Positions 27,208-33,177 of a stretch of 37,879 nt of DNA are shown one piece after another; the stretch's first letter is position 1, and the number at the start of each line of letters is the position of its first letter. The position numbers and the translations under genes are program-made. Location: positions 1 through 37,879 of IMG/VR virus record IMGVR_UViG_3300017744_000042. One strand, given 5' to 3'. The DNA is from a virus. The notes under the pieces were generated by a model. It worked only from the letters and a program-made list of their open reading frames with translations, searched no databases and was not told where the DNA came from.

Positions 27208-27321
27208 TTATCTCCTAATTTTTATATTATATTTTATACATCCTAGATTAACACATTTCTTATAATTTGGTGTTATCTCATAATCTTTATTACAAGACGT
27301 ACACAACAATTTGTTTTTCAT
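27208..27321 (-). CDS. 37-aa Cys-pair (zinc-ribbon-like) protein
   Basis: ATG at 27321, TAA at 27208. The 37-aa product has C7-x2-C10 and C23-x4-C28 (LCTSCNKDYE, KKCVNLGC), spacing that fits a small zinc ribbon. It starts eight bases after the nuclease stop and ends one base before the next ATG, whose ribosome site lies in its last codons. No clear ribosome site of its own is visible, so it probably depends on coupling to the nuclease gene. Confidence 0.5.
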   Translation of the reverse strand: MKNKLLCTSCNKDYEITPNYKKCVNLGCIKYNIKIRR

Positions 27322-27328
27322 TATTTTA

Positions 27329-27865
27329 TTATAGTTGATTAGCCTCTACTTCCTCCAACAAGTGATAAGAAACGTCTAACGTCTTTACGAGCCCAGTCGC
27401 GACCAGGTCCTTAATAGGTACGATAAGATTGCGTGAAAAAAAATTTTTATTCTCAGCTTCTATAATTTTGTACTTACCTTCCATTATCCAGTCTACAATG
27501 TAGGGTATCATCGCTTCAGGTTGCCAGTAAAGAAGTTCGTTGGTCGGATAAATCCAGTAGAACATAAAGTCTGCAAATGTTTTAAATTGACACCCTATCT
27601 GTTTGCTGCCGTTGTCCTGTACTATCTGTATCTCTAGAGCTACGTTACCTGTGTCTTTAGATTGTGTATCTGTTTTAACTTCAACATAGCGTACACCTAG
27701 TTCGTTGCTAATTACCATAAGGTCTGCACCTTTAAGCTGTTCGTCAGGTCTAGCGTCCTTTACAATGAATTTTCTTTTACCATCATCTTGTTGTGTGTCA
27801 TAAAATAACTTAACTAGATGTTCACCTTTTTTGCCTACCTGTAACTGTTCTTTAAAATCAAACAT
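27329..27865 (-). CDS. PD-(D/E)XK-type nuclease
   Basis: This is a 178-aa protein. The catalytic pattern is G-x2-GE at 11-15 (E15), D48 in KGADLMVIS and E62-x-K64 in RYVEVKTD, the classic order for PD-(D/E)XK nucleases such as Holliday-junction resolvases and phage recombination endonucleases. The C-terminal half is less conserved, with aromatic strands (FMFYWIYPTNELLYW). It is first in the leftward operon, next to the divergent region and ahead of packaging genes, so resolving branched DNA before packaging is a sensible role. The exact substrate cannot be read from sequence. The ATG at 27865 has GAAGGA ahead. Confidence 0.65.
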   Translation of the reverse strand: MFDFKEQLQVGKKGEHLVKLFYDTQQDDGKRKFIVKDARPDEQLKGADLMVISNELGVRYVEVKTDTQSKDTGNVALEIQIVQDNGSKQIGCQFKTFADFMFYWIYPTNELLYWQPEAMIPYIVDWIMEGKYKIIEAENKNFFSRNLIVPIKDLVATGLVKTLDVSYHLLEEVEANQL

Positions 27866-27886
27866 ATTTTTTCCTTCTTTAACTTG

Positions 27887-27915
27887 ATTATAATTTTACT
27901 ATAGCTAAGGTTATA
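27887..27915 (-). promoter_or_regulatory. Possible leftward promoter (TATAAT)
   Basis: A perfect TATAAT on the minus strand (27892-27887) lies about 20 bases before the nuclease ATG. The sequence 17 bases upstream (TATAAC) is a poor -35, so it would need an activator or an extended -10. Predicted RNA would have a very short leader that still contains the GAAGGA ribosome site. Confidence 0.35.
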
Positions 27916-28092
27916 AACATAGGCATTACAATTTAGTAGCTTTCAGACATAAGTTGTAAGATTATAGGCAAAACTCAAGCCGATTAGCTACACGGTGTTA
28001 ACTAGCGTTAAAGGCTATTACTTCACATATTTATAAATAGTCAAGTCAAACAAAAATTCACTAAACTTATTTACTGCGTTGGGAGGGAGTGA

Positions 28093-28123
28093 CACAGGGT
28101 TCGTTGCGTCTACAACGCACCTC
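28093..28123. repeat. Copy 2 of the shared leader element
   Basis: On the minus strand this carries GAGGTGCGTT, a short spacer, CGCAA, ACCCT and GTG, matching the element at 5675-5708 in block order. Here TGCGT and ACGCA can pair around a five-base loop. It is the most GC-rich spot in this part of the region and lies upstream of the leftward operon. Confidence 0.4.
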
Positions 28124-28176
28124 AAGCGTACTATAAAAAAACATTCTTTTTTCTTACCTTTACTAGCAGTAGTGTG

Positions 28177-28278
28177 TTAATATAGGACAATAGGAACGGT
28201 GGTGTAGGTTACCAATCTATACCTTCTTGATTGTTCTACAATGCCTGTAATCAATCTATACCACAGTTCTTTTTCCAA
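28177..28278 (-). CDS. Doubtful 33-aa reading frame
   Basis: From a TTG at 28278 to TAA at 28177, giving 33 aa rich in Arg, Leu and Tyr. The frame is open further up and its content looks coding-like (EKELWYRLITGIVEQSRRYR), but no ATG or clear ribosome site is present. The direct repeat CAATCTATACC falls inside it. It may be a decayed or leader gene, or chance. Confidence 0.22.
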   Translation of the reverse strand: MEKELWYRLITGIVEQSRRYRLVTYTTVPIVLY

Positions 28279-28320
28279 ACAATTACCAGCAATTTTTTCT
28301 CTACTTACGTAATGATATAT

Positions 28321-28346
28321 AGGGGGTGTCAGGTTAAATCCCCCCT
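28321..28346. other. G5/C5 hairpin
   Basis: AGGGGG (28321-28326) pairs perfectly with CCCCCT (28341-28346) around 14 bases. It stands out in AT-rich surroundings. On the minus strand it is followed by TATATATCATT rather than a T run, so it is a poor terminator. A structural role in replication or RNA stability is possible. Confidence 0.4.
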
Positions 28347-28388
28347 CTCAACACACATGCATAACGCTACGTACGGTGCAAGTGTTAA

Positions 28389-28505
28389 CTATGTACTATA
28401 TACTACTTCTCTCTCATCTACACTACATATAGTAGGTTCTTTGCTAATATGTCCTATCTTTCCTCTATAACCATACCTTCTGTTAAACACCATAGATAAT
28501 TCCAT
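28389..28505 (-). CDS. 38-aa small gene in the divergent region
   Basis: ATG at 28505, TAG at 28389. A good ribosome site (AGAGGA, eight bases ahead) precedes it. The product is mixed charged, for example FNRRYGYRGKIGH followed by VDEREVVYS, and does not resemble a random AT-rich translation. It is isolated: the nearest firm gene downstream is the nuclease. No family is recognised. An early leftward regulatory peptide would suit the place, but that is a guess. Confidence 0.4.
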   Translation of the reverse strand: MELSMVFNRRYGYRGKIGHISKEPTICSVDEREVVYST

Positions 28506-28543
28506 TACTTATTCCTCTACATACTAACGAAACAATAACATAG

Positions 28544-28621
28544 AAATAAACACACAAAATCAATACTCTAACAGCCACAACCCAACCACCACCGCTATTA
28601 GTATGTTTTGTGTGTTTCTTT
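28544..28621. repeat. Long imperfect inverted repeat
   Basis: AAACACACAAAA (28548-28559) and TTTTGTGTGTTT (28606-28617) are perfect complements. Further pairing (28544-28546 with 28619-28621, and AATAAC 28534-28539 with GTTATT 28625-28630) extends the arms. The 46-base loop is C-rich on the plus strand (ACAGCCACAACCCAACCACC). It is too large and lacks a T run to be a terminator; it could be an origin or protein-binding structure. Confidence 0.45.
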
Positions 28622-28775
28622 ATTGTTATTCTTTATTAGTATTGTGTGATTATATATATAGTACTCCAGACGCTTCATAACAGATTAGTAAAGTCAAATT
28701 CCTAAAGTAATACTATAAAATAATATACACTCACACACACTCAATAAGTATTACTAATAGGCGGTTTGACTTGAC

Positions 28776-28804
28776 TTAACATGTTAATTGCGTAAGAGTA
28801 CTAT
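28776..28804 (+). promoter_or_regulatory. Sigma70-like rightward early promoter
   Basis: TTAACA (28776-28781), a 17-base spacer and TACTAT (28799-28804) match the consensus at five of six positions each. The predicted start near 28811 gives a leader of about 40 bases before the TTG of the first rightward gene. The -10 is the same TACTAT as in the capsid-block promoter, and the -35 is preceded by a TTTGACTTGACT direct repeat. Confidence 0.6.
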
Positions 28805-28849
28805 ATATAATAAATAGTTATATAAATAATAATAGAAAGTAGGTGTAAA

Positions 28850-29299
28850 TTGGTACAAGCACTAAAACAGTTATGGTATCTTAAAGATGAGGATATCATT
28901 CAAAACATATATAAATCATCTAAGAAATGGCTACCCAATAATATGGTATTAGTCAAATTACGTGGTACTCCTTCGTTCAAATTCTCCCCAGAAGGATTAG
29001 GTAAAACTAGGTACATGATAGCTAGTGTCAAATCTAATGGAGAATTTAAGAATTTAGGGATATTAAAACAATATGAAGCAGTCGTTCAGCTTCAGGAATT
29101 GTGTAAACAGTATCCCAAAATTCTAAGTCGTAAGGCGTTCAAGCCTACTAAAAGTGGAGCTATGAGCGAAACTTTTATGAAGGAAATAGGAACTAATGCG
29201 ATAGCAGAACGTTTCCCTAAAGAAGTGCCTACTCTACAGGAGGCTAAAGCTTATATGAATGCTAGTTTCAAAGGTAAACCACAGGACTACATGTCATAA
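28850..29299 (+). CDS. First early protein, 149 aa, unknown
   Basis: TTG start at 28850 behind AGGTG. It is a basic protein: an N-terminal helical segment (KDEDIIQNIYKSSKKW), a central part with a beta look (NMVLVKLRGTPSFKFSPEG, then GEFKNLGIL), and a Lys-rich helical end. It is a single-gene unit: its own promoter lies upstream and a strong terminator directly downstream. Such a monocistronic, first-expressed gene in a phage is often a host-takeover or regulatory protein, but no motif identifies it. Confidence 0.65.
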   Translation: MVQALKQLWYLKDEDIIQNIYKSSKKWLPNNMVLVKLRGTPSFKFSPEGLGKTRYMIASVKSNGEFKNLGILKQYEAVVQLQELCKQYPKILSRKAFKPTKSGAMSETFMKEIGTNAIAERFPKEVPTLQEAKAYMNASFKGKPQDYMS

Positions 29300-29313
29300 T
29301 TGCCCTAGTTATT

Positions 29314-29349
29314 CTCCCCTTTCATTAGGGGAGTTTAACTTTTTTTTTA
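29314..29349 (+). terminator. Strong intrinsic terminator
   Basis: CTCCCCT (29314-29320) and AGGGGAG (29327-29333) form a perfect seven-pair stem with a six-base loop, followed by TTTAAC and nine Ts. It closes the 149-aa gene. Confidence 0.85.
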
Positions 29350-29739
29350 TCTTAGTATTCAAGTCGTGTAGTCTTACACACCATAATCAGTTCCTATATC
29401 AACACATCATCATCATATATAATTATTAATATGCATATACATATGCATTTATACATACATTAATCTACTCTATACTATCTCTCTCTCTCTATACTACTAC
29501 TACATATAGTGGTAGTAATATTACAATCTACGTGCACGTAGTAAAATAAATATTATTTTTTTTTCCAGATATATATTTAAATATATATCATACGCAGGTC
29601 AAGGGAGTCAATGCATAGGGGTTGTCAAATTCTCCTGGTCTATAAGACCCTATGTCGCCTAGGGCAAAATGTTAGATTTTGTTCAAGTCAATTCAAGATT
29701 TTGTTTTGACACGACTATATAGAATATGAAAGGTGCGTA
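29350..29739. other. Non-coding AT-rich spacer with palindromes
   Basis: No credible gene is present. It holds an ATGCATAT/ATATGCAT inverted repeat (29431-29448) like the palindromes before the HTH-like gene, a CT repeat, a perfect 14-base palindrome CTACGTGCACGTAG (29528-29541), and a small hairpin GGTCT/AGACC (29635-29649). There is also a perfect TTGACA (29706-29711) with no well-spaced -10. CATAGGGG (29612-29619) could instead pair with CCCTATG (29648-29654), so two folds compete ahead of the next gene. Confidence 0.5.
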
Positions 29740-30222
29740 ATGAAACATAATAAAAAACCTTCTGTACCTAAGTTCAAGAGAACTTATGATGCAGTAGAGA
29801 AAGCTGTAATACATACAGAGATACCTGACCTTAATGGTATCAAAGAATATAAATACCCTGTACCTAATGCTATGCCTACGACTTCAGTATGCAAGTACTG
29901 TAGCAAGAACTTAGTTCGTGGCTATATATGCAGGGATTGTAGGGAGTTAGAAAACCCTACCATACCAGTCAAAGATACTACAGGTATCAAAGAAGGTCTG
30001 GTATTATTAGCAGAAATTCGTGCTAATGAGAGCATGCAACGGCAGGAGGATATGGAGGAGAACGCTACTATATCTATACCTAAGAGAGAAATCACTTATG
30101 ATACCTGTGGTTTTTGTGGTATGAGTATAGGCTTACAAGACAAGCTATATACTATGCTCGTTACTGTTAAGAAAAGAAAACACAAGAAAAGAATTGCAGT
30201 ATGTTATGACTGTAAATATTAA
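29740..30222 (+). CDS. Double zinc-ribbon-like protein
   Basis: This is a 160-aa basic protein with two four-Cys sets: C51-x2-C54 with C64-x2-C67 (VCKYCSKNLVRGYICRDC), and C123-x2-C126 with C155-x2-C158 (DTCGFCGMSI, AVCYDCKY). Both have zinc-ribbon spacing. Residues 70-118 between them are probably a helical linker. It is alone in its transcription unit, flanked by non-coding DNA. Nucleic-acid or protein binding is likely from the fold; the family was not recognised. The ATG at 29740 has AAAGG seven bases ahead. Confidence 0.65.
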   Translation: MKHNKKPSVPKFKRTYDAVEKAVIHTEIPDLNGIKEYKYPVPNAMPTTSVCKYCSKNLVRGYICRDCRELENPTIPVKDTTGIKEGLVLLAEIRANESMQRQEDMEENATISIPKREITYDTCGFCGMSIGLQDKLYTMLVTVKKRKHKKRIAVCYDCKY

Positions 30223-30224
30223 TT

Positions 30225-30284
30225 AGCTACCAACAACTTATCCCTACCTGTTCGTTACCCTTTCGTTGCAGGTAGGGGGTAGCT
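30225..30284 (+). other. Hairpin after the zinc-ribbon gene
   Basis: CCCTACCTG (30242-30250) pairs perfectly with CAGGTAGGG (30269-30277). An outer pair, AGCTACC (30225-30231) with GGTAGCT (30278-30284), extends it. The outer right arm is also the first arm of the next hairpin, so the two folds exclude each other. No T run follows, so it is not a standard terminator. Confidence 0.5.
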
Positions 30285-30324
30285 TGTAGTACATGGTTCA
30301 TAGTCTGTGTACTACGAGCTATCT
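30278..30324 (+). repeat. 47-nt hairpin repeat, copy 1
   Basis: Identical to 30394-30440. Bases 30278-30293 pair with 30308-30323 in a 16-pair stem with two G-T wobbles around a 14-base loop (TGGTTCATAGTCTG). No start codon with a ribosome site lies nearby, so this is RNA or DNA structure rather than coding. Confidence 0.8.
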
Positions 30325-30567
30325 ATAAGTGCAAAACGACTAAATATTGAAATATATTTGATACCCAATGGGGAGAGTTAGCACTAGTAAGTAGGTAGCT
30401 TGTAGTACATGGTTCATAGTCTGTGTACTACGAGCTATCTGGGGAGATAGTAAGTATCAAACAATACGATACTTGTACGTATGGTGAAGCCCTAGTCTGT
30501 AGGAATTATGACGTCCCTGTTTGTAATGACCGAAGGCTAGGGTTTACCTATTTATGGAAGGAATAAT
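30325..30567 (+). other. Structured leader of the early operon
   Basis: This non-coding stretch before the Cys-pair gene carries the second 47-nt hairpin framed by TTTGATAC (30357-30364) and GTATCAAA (30454-30461), a small hairpin ATACG/CGTAT (30464-30482), and AAGCCCTAG (30487-30495) pairing with CTAGGGTTT (30537-30545) around 41 bases. The series of folds suggests a non-coding RNA or a control region for the operon. I do not recognise a known riboswitch. Confidence 0.5.
30394..30440 (+). repeat. 47-nt hairpin repeat, copy 2
   Basis: Exact copy of 30278-30324, 116 bases further on. It has the same stem and loop and is enclosed by the TTTGATAC/GTATCAAA pair. An exact copy with no change indicates recent duplication or strong constraint on both strands of the stem and on the loop. 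Confidence 0.8.
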
Positions 30568-30720
30568 ATGGAGTGCGATAATTGTAGACAAGATAACTAC
30601 ATAGAGTTAGCAATACATAGCAACGTTAAGAGCAGTGTGCATGTGATAGTGCAGTGCTTTACTTGTGGTTATCAGACTATCAAGAAACAAAATAGTAAAA
30701 GGAGGTTAGATAGTGTCTAG
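30568..30720 (+). CDS. 50-aa zinc-ribbon-like protein
   Basis: ATG at 30568 behind GGAAGGA, TAG at 30720. The product has C3-x2-C6 (MECDNCRQDN) and C30-x2-C33 (VQCFTCGYQT) with beta strands between, the layout of a minimal zinc ribbon, and a Lys/Arg-rich tail. It overlaps the next GTG start by eight bases and its end contains that gene's AGGAGG ribosome site. It is the first gene of the early operon. It probably binds nucleic acid or a partner protein. Confidence 0.65.
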   Translation: MECDNCRQDNYIELAIHSNVKSSVHVIVQCFTCGYQTIKKQNSKRRLDSV

Positions 30721-30937
30721 TAAAGATGACATCTACGTGTATGTAGATGAGAACATGAAGAGAGATGAGAACATACTGACTGTTGATTTCTTATTTGATA
30801 GTGACGTATCAGTAGATGAAGCAGTAGCAGAGGTTGATAAGATTGTATGCCTAGTAGACGGCAAAGATGAATACAAACTTACTGCTCATAGACCTAGTAT
30901 CTATGCTGTATCACCATTCATTGAGAAGGAGGAATAG
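30713..30937 (+). CDS. 74-aa acidic protein, unknown
   Basis: GTG start at 30713 with AGGAGG nine bases ahead, a near-ideal ribosome site. The protein is strongly acidic (about 20 Asp/Glu) with alternating strands and a helix (DIYVYVDEN, TVDFLFDSDVSVDEAVAEVD, then DEYKLTAHR). It could be a small alpha-beta protein or DNA mimic; charge alone is not evidence of that. The stop overlaps the next GTG (TAGTG). Confidence 0.6.
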   Translation: MSSKDDIYVYVDENMKRDENILTVDFLFDSDVSVDEAVAEVDKIVCLVDGKDEYKLTAHRPSIYAVSPFIEKEE

Positions 30938-31308
30938 TGGAAGCTATTAAAGAAGAAGAGTACGTAGAGCCTAATCATTGGACATGGGTAGGCGATGCAA
31001 TAAAGCACAGACAAATCCTAAAGATACAGAACGACCCTTCTTGGATAGAGGAGAGTGAAGCTAATGGTTGGGTAGTGATTGACAATAGTACAACAGTACC
31101 TGATGACCTTTGGATATGTGATATGTGTAACAACTCACTTGATACTCTACTACCTATAGCAATATGGTGTGGTAGCAGAGCCATGTGTCAGGAGTGCATG
31201 ACTAACGTAGAACAAAACTACAAGACTGAATACGACACGTATGAGTATTGTAGCTGTGGTTGTTCAAAAGGAATGACCCTTAATAAAGAACAGGAGGATA
31301 GTAAGTAA
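30937..31308 (+). CDS. 123-aa Cys-rich protein, zinc-binding
   Basis: GTG start in a one-base overlap; AGGAGG lies just ahead. The N-terminal 50 residues are acidic with Trp-rich segments (PNHWTWVGDA, SWIEESEANGWVVID). A treble-clef-like set follows: C61-x2-C64 (LWICDMCNNS), C78, C84-x2-C87 (RAMCQECM). Near the end is a CSCGC cluster at 105-109. Probably binds zinc, perhaps as an adaptor. Not recognised. TAATG joins it to the next gene. Confidence 0.62.
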   Translation: MEAIKEEEYVEPNHWTWVGDAIKHRQILKIQNDPSWIEESEANGWVVIDNSTTVPDDLWICDMCNNSLDTLLPIAIWCGSRAMCQECMTNVEQNYKTEYDTYEYCSCGCSKGMTLNKEQEDSK

Positions 31309-32030
31309 TGGCAGACTTTGGCGATTTTATGAAAGACAACGCAGATGATTACGAACAATTTGCTCGTATGATGGACGCAAAGATGAAGAAGGCAGAGGAG
31401 TGGGGACTAGAAAGTATATCTAATGGACTAGCTATGACAGAGTTAGACCTATTCGGTGTAGGTATATTCTATGACCCTGACAAAGATGAGAATGGTAACG
31501 CTGTAGGTAATAAAGACAACAGACGTTTTCATGTAGGAGCACAAGATACTATCGGTGCCATGAAATTCATAGAGGATTACATATGGCAGAGACGTATGAA
31601 AGACTTTGCCTTTGGTGTTACTGCTTTCATGTCTCAGGTTATCAAGGATGTACGTGATAAACGTACCCCAGCTGATAATCAAATACTAGAACATGTCAGT
31701 CATCTTATGGAGGACGAAGGTATTGATAGTGGAAACACGTACGAAGTGTGTTTGTTTATTATGCAGGTTGTAATGAGCATGATGATGAGTGATGGTAAAA
31801 CCTTTTCTATGATGTACAAACAAGTTGTAGAACATGAGGAACCACAGATGATAGCCCTTGGTTATCCACAATCTATAGCCTCTATCATAGAAGGCTACAA
31901 AGATGCAGACCCTACTGATATGAGACACCCAAGTAATATGGACATGTCTCTTACAGATGAGGATATACAAAACTTCTTAAAAGAAGTTATGCCTAACAAG
32001 AAAGACAACAAGAAAAACGAGGAGGAATAG
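31308..32030 (+). CDS. 240-aa acidic helical protein, unknown, upstream of the MoxR-VWA pair
   Basis: Starts with ATG overlapping the previous stop and ends overlapping the next GTG (TAGTG). Almost entirely helical: DYEQFARMMDAKMKKAEEWG at the start, a Met-rich hydrophobic helix in the middle (LFIMQVVMSMMMSDGKT), and a charged tail. The Met-rich helix is not flanked by charges typical of a membrane anchor. The position suggests a partner or substrate of the ATPase module. No family recognised. Confidence 0.62.
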   Translation: MADFGDFMKDNADDYEQFARMMDAKMKKAEEWGLESISNGLAMTELDLFGVGIFYDPDKDENGNAVGNKDNRRFHVGAQDTIGAMKFIEDYIWQRRMKDFAFGVTAFMSQVIKDVRDKRTPADNQILEHVSHLMEDEGIDSGNTYEVCLFIMQVVMSMMMSDGKTFSMMYKQVVEHEEPQMIALGYPQSIASIIEGYKDADPTDMRHPSNMDMSLTDEDIQNFLKEVMPNKKDNKKNEEE

Positions 32031-32482
32031 TGGAAGCACTTAAAAGCTACGTAGCTATTACGAAAACAATATTGAATTATCTTAATTCATTAGCGATTTC
32101 TAATGGTTACAACAGGTCACTCATGGAGTGGCTATTTAATACTAAAGGCACAGATGAGATGAAAGCTATTGACGGAAGGTTCCCAATCTTTCTAAAGATG
32201 GCTATGCCTCATTACCATATAGAAGGAGTAGTTGCACCTATGCACTACAGAACTGTGTGGGAATGTGTACTCATAGGAGATGATGATACAGTTAACGAGA
32301 GTGCAACTGTTATCGTAGACATACCAGCAGAAGCTTACGAGTTACTGCCTGATGTACCTGAGGTACAAAATATTACTGATGATGTCATGTCAGTATGGGA
32401 GAATATAAAACAGGAAGAGATGACAGAGAACTTCATTAAGGAAGTGGAGGAATTGTTGTCTAAAGAAAGCGAGGAAGAATGA
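32030..32482 (+). CDS. 150-aa acidic protein, unknown, upstream of the MoxR ATPase
   Basis: GTG start in a TAGTG overlap with GAGGAGGAA just ahead. N-terminal helices (YVAITKTILNYLNSLAISNG), a central beta segment (YRTVWECVLIGDDD, ATVIVDIPAEAYELLP) and a very acidic helical end (FIKEVEELLSKESEEE). The stop overlaps the ATPase ATG (ATGA). Likely acts with the ATPase from its coupling. Not recognised. Confidence 0.6.
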   Translation: MEALKSYVAITKTILNYLNSLAISNGYNRSLMEWLFNTKGTDEMKAIDGRFPIFLKMAMPHYHIEGVVAPMHYRTVWECVLIGDDDTVNESATVIVDIPAEAYELLPDVPEVQNITDDVMSVWENIKQEEMTENFIKEVEELLSKESEEE

Positions 32483-33177
32483 CACAAGAGAATACAGTAT
32501 GGTCTTTACTAGAAAAGGTCATACCACATACACCAAGACTATTGCTCTTTGGTATACCTGGTACAGGTAAGTCATATCAAGCAAGTAATCTTAGTGTTAA
32601 GAAAGAACAACAAGTATACACTACTACATTGACTCACGATAGTACGGCAGCAGAATTGATGGGACACTATGTTCCTACAGATACTGGTAGTTTTGAGTGG
32701 ATTGATGGCTTAGGTATTAGAGCTTGGCGTGAAGGTGCAAGATTAGTTATTAACGAGATAGACCATGCAGGTGCTGACGTAATGACTTTCTTACATGCCT
32801 TACTAGATGACCCACAGTTTGCGAAGTTCACACTTCCTAACAAGGATAAGGAAACAGTTAGACCAGCTGATGGCTTTCAAGCAATAGCCACCATGAATGG
32901 TGTACCTACTGACCTAGGTGATGCCTTACGTGACAGGTTCCCTGTAACAATGAAGGTTGATACAGTCCACCCTGATGCACTTAATGTACTGCCTAAGAAT
33001 ATACGTGCTGTGTACAACGACTTTGAACATGATGCGTTCTCTATTCGTAGATGGTCAGCGTTTGCTAACCTTATGAATAGTGGCTTATCTAAAGAGGACA
33101 GTGTTCGTGCTGTGTTTCCTAACGAAAGTTCAATGATACTAGAAGCATTAGCCTTACAAGACCATGACAATGAGTAA
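32479..33177 (+). CDS. MoxR-type AAA+ ATPase
   Basis: This is a 232-aa single AAA+ module. Walker A GIPGTGKS at 25-32; Walker B LVINEID at 89-95, followed by the MoxR-like HAGADVMTFLHALLDDP; sensor 1 ATMN at 137-140; arginine finger region RDRF at 151-154; sensor 2 SIRRW at 188-192. This order fits the MoxR/CobS branch (AAA_5). It lacks the longer C-terminal lid of many cellular members. The next gene encodes a VWA protein, and MoxR ATPases typically work with such partners to insert metals or remodel protein complexes. It overlaps both neighbours. Its target in this phage cannot be read from the sequence. Confidence 0.85.
   Translation: MTQENTVWSLLEKVIPHTPRLLLFGIPGTGKSYQASNLSVKKEQQVYTTTLTHDSTAAELMGHYVPTDTGSFEWIDGLGIRAWREGARLVINEIDHAGADVMTFLHALLDDPQFAKFTLPNKDKETVRPADGFQAIATMNGVPTDLGDALRDRFPVTMKVDTVHPDALNVLPKNIRAVYNDFEHDAFSIRRWSAFANLMNSGLSKEDSVRAVFPNESSMILEALALQDHDNE

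Larger units (their letters stand above)
27866..28849. other. Divergent, mostly non-coding region with origin-like structure
   Basis: These 984 bases separate the leftward and rightward gene blocks. They hold the leftward and rightward promoters, a copy of the shared leader element, a G5/C5 hairpin, a long imperfect inverted repeat, an 11-base direct repeat (CAATCTATACC at 28213 and 28252), and a 13-base inverted pair (AGTCAAGTCAAAC at 28039-28051 and its complement at 28764-28776). One or two small minus-strand genes are embedded. A place like this often contains a replication origin; that is inference. Confidence 0.5.

Noticed and set aside
28081-28125. Possible tRNA fragment (GGGTTCG near a GC-rich stretch)
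   Set aside because: The T-loop consensus fails, no acceptor or anticodon stem forms, and no CCA end is present.
28067-28152. 25-codon minus-strand frame across the second leader element
   Set aside because: No proper ribosome site, and the shared motif aligns as nucleotide blocks with different spacing and frame in the other copy, so it is not conserved as protein.
28231-28470. 79-codon plus-strand open frame in the divergent region
   Set aside because: No ribosome site, product rich in Ser, Thr, Phe and Tyr as expected from AT-rich non-coding DNA, and it overlaps a better minus-strand small gene and the G5/C5 hairpin.
30278-30440. CRISPR-like repeats
   Set aside because: Only two copies, each a long self-complementary hairpin, separated by 69 bases that contain other paired sequence; no cas gene.
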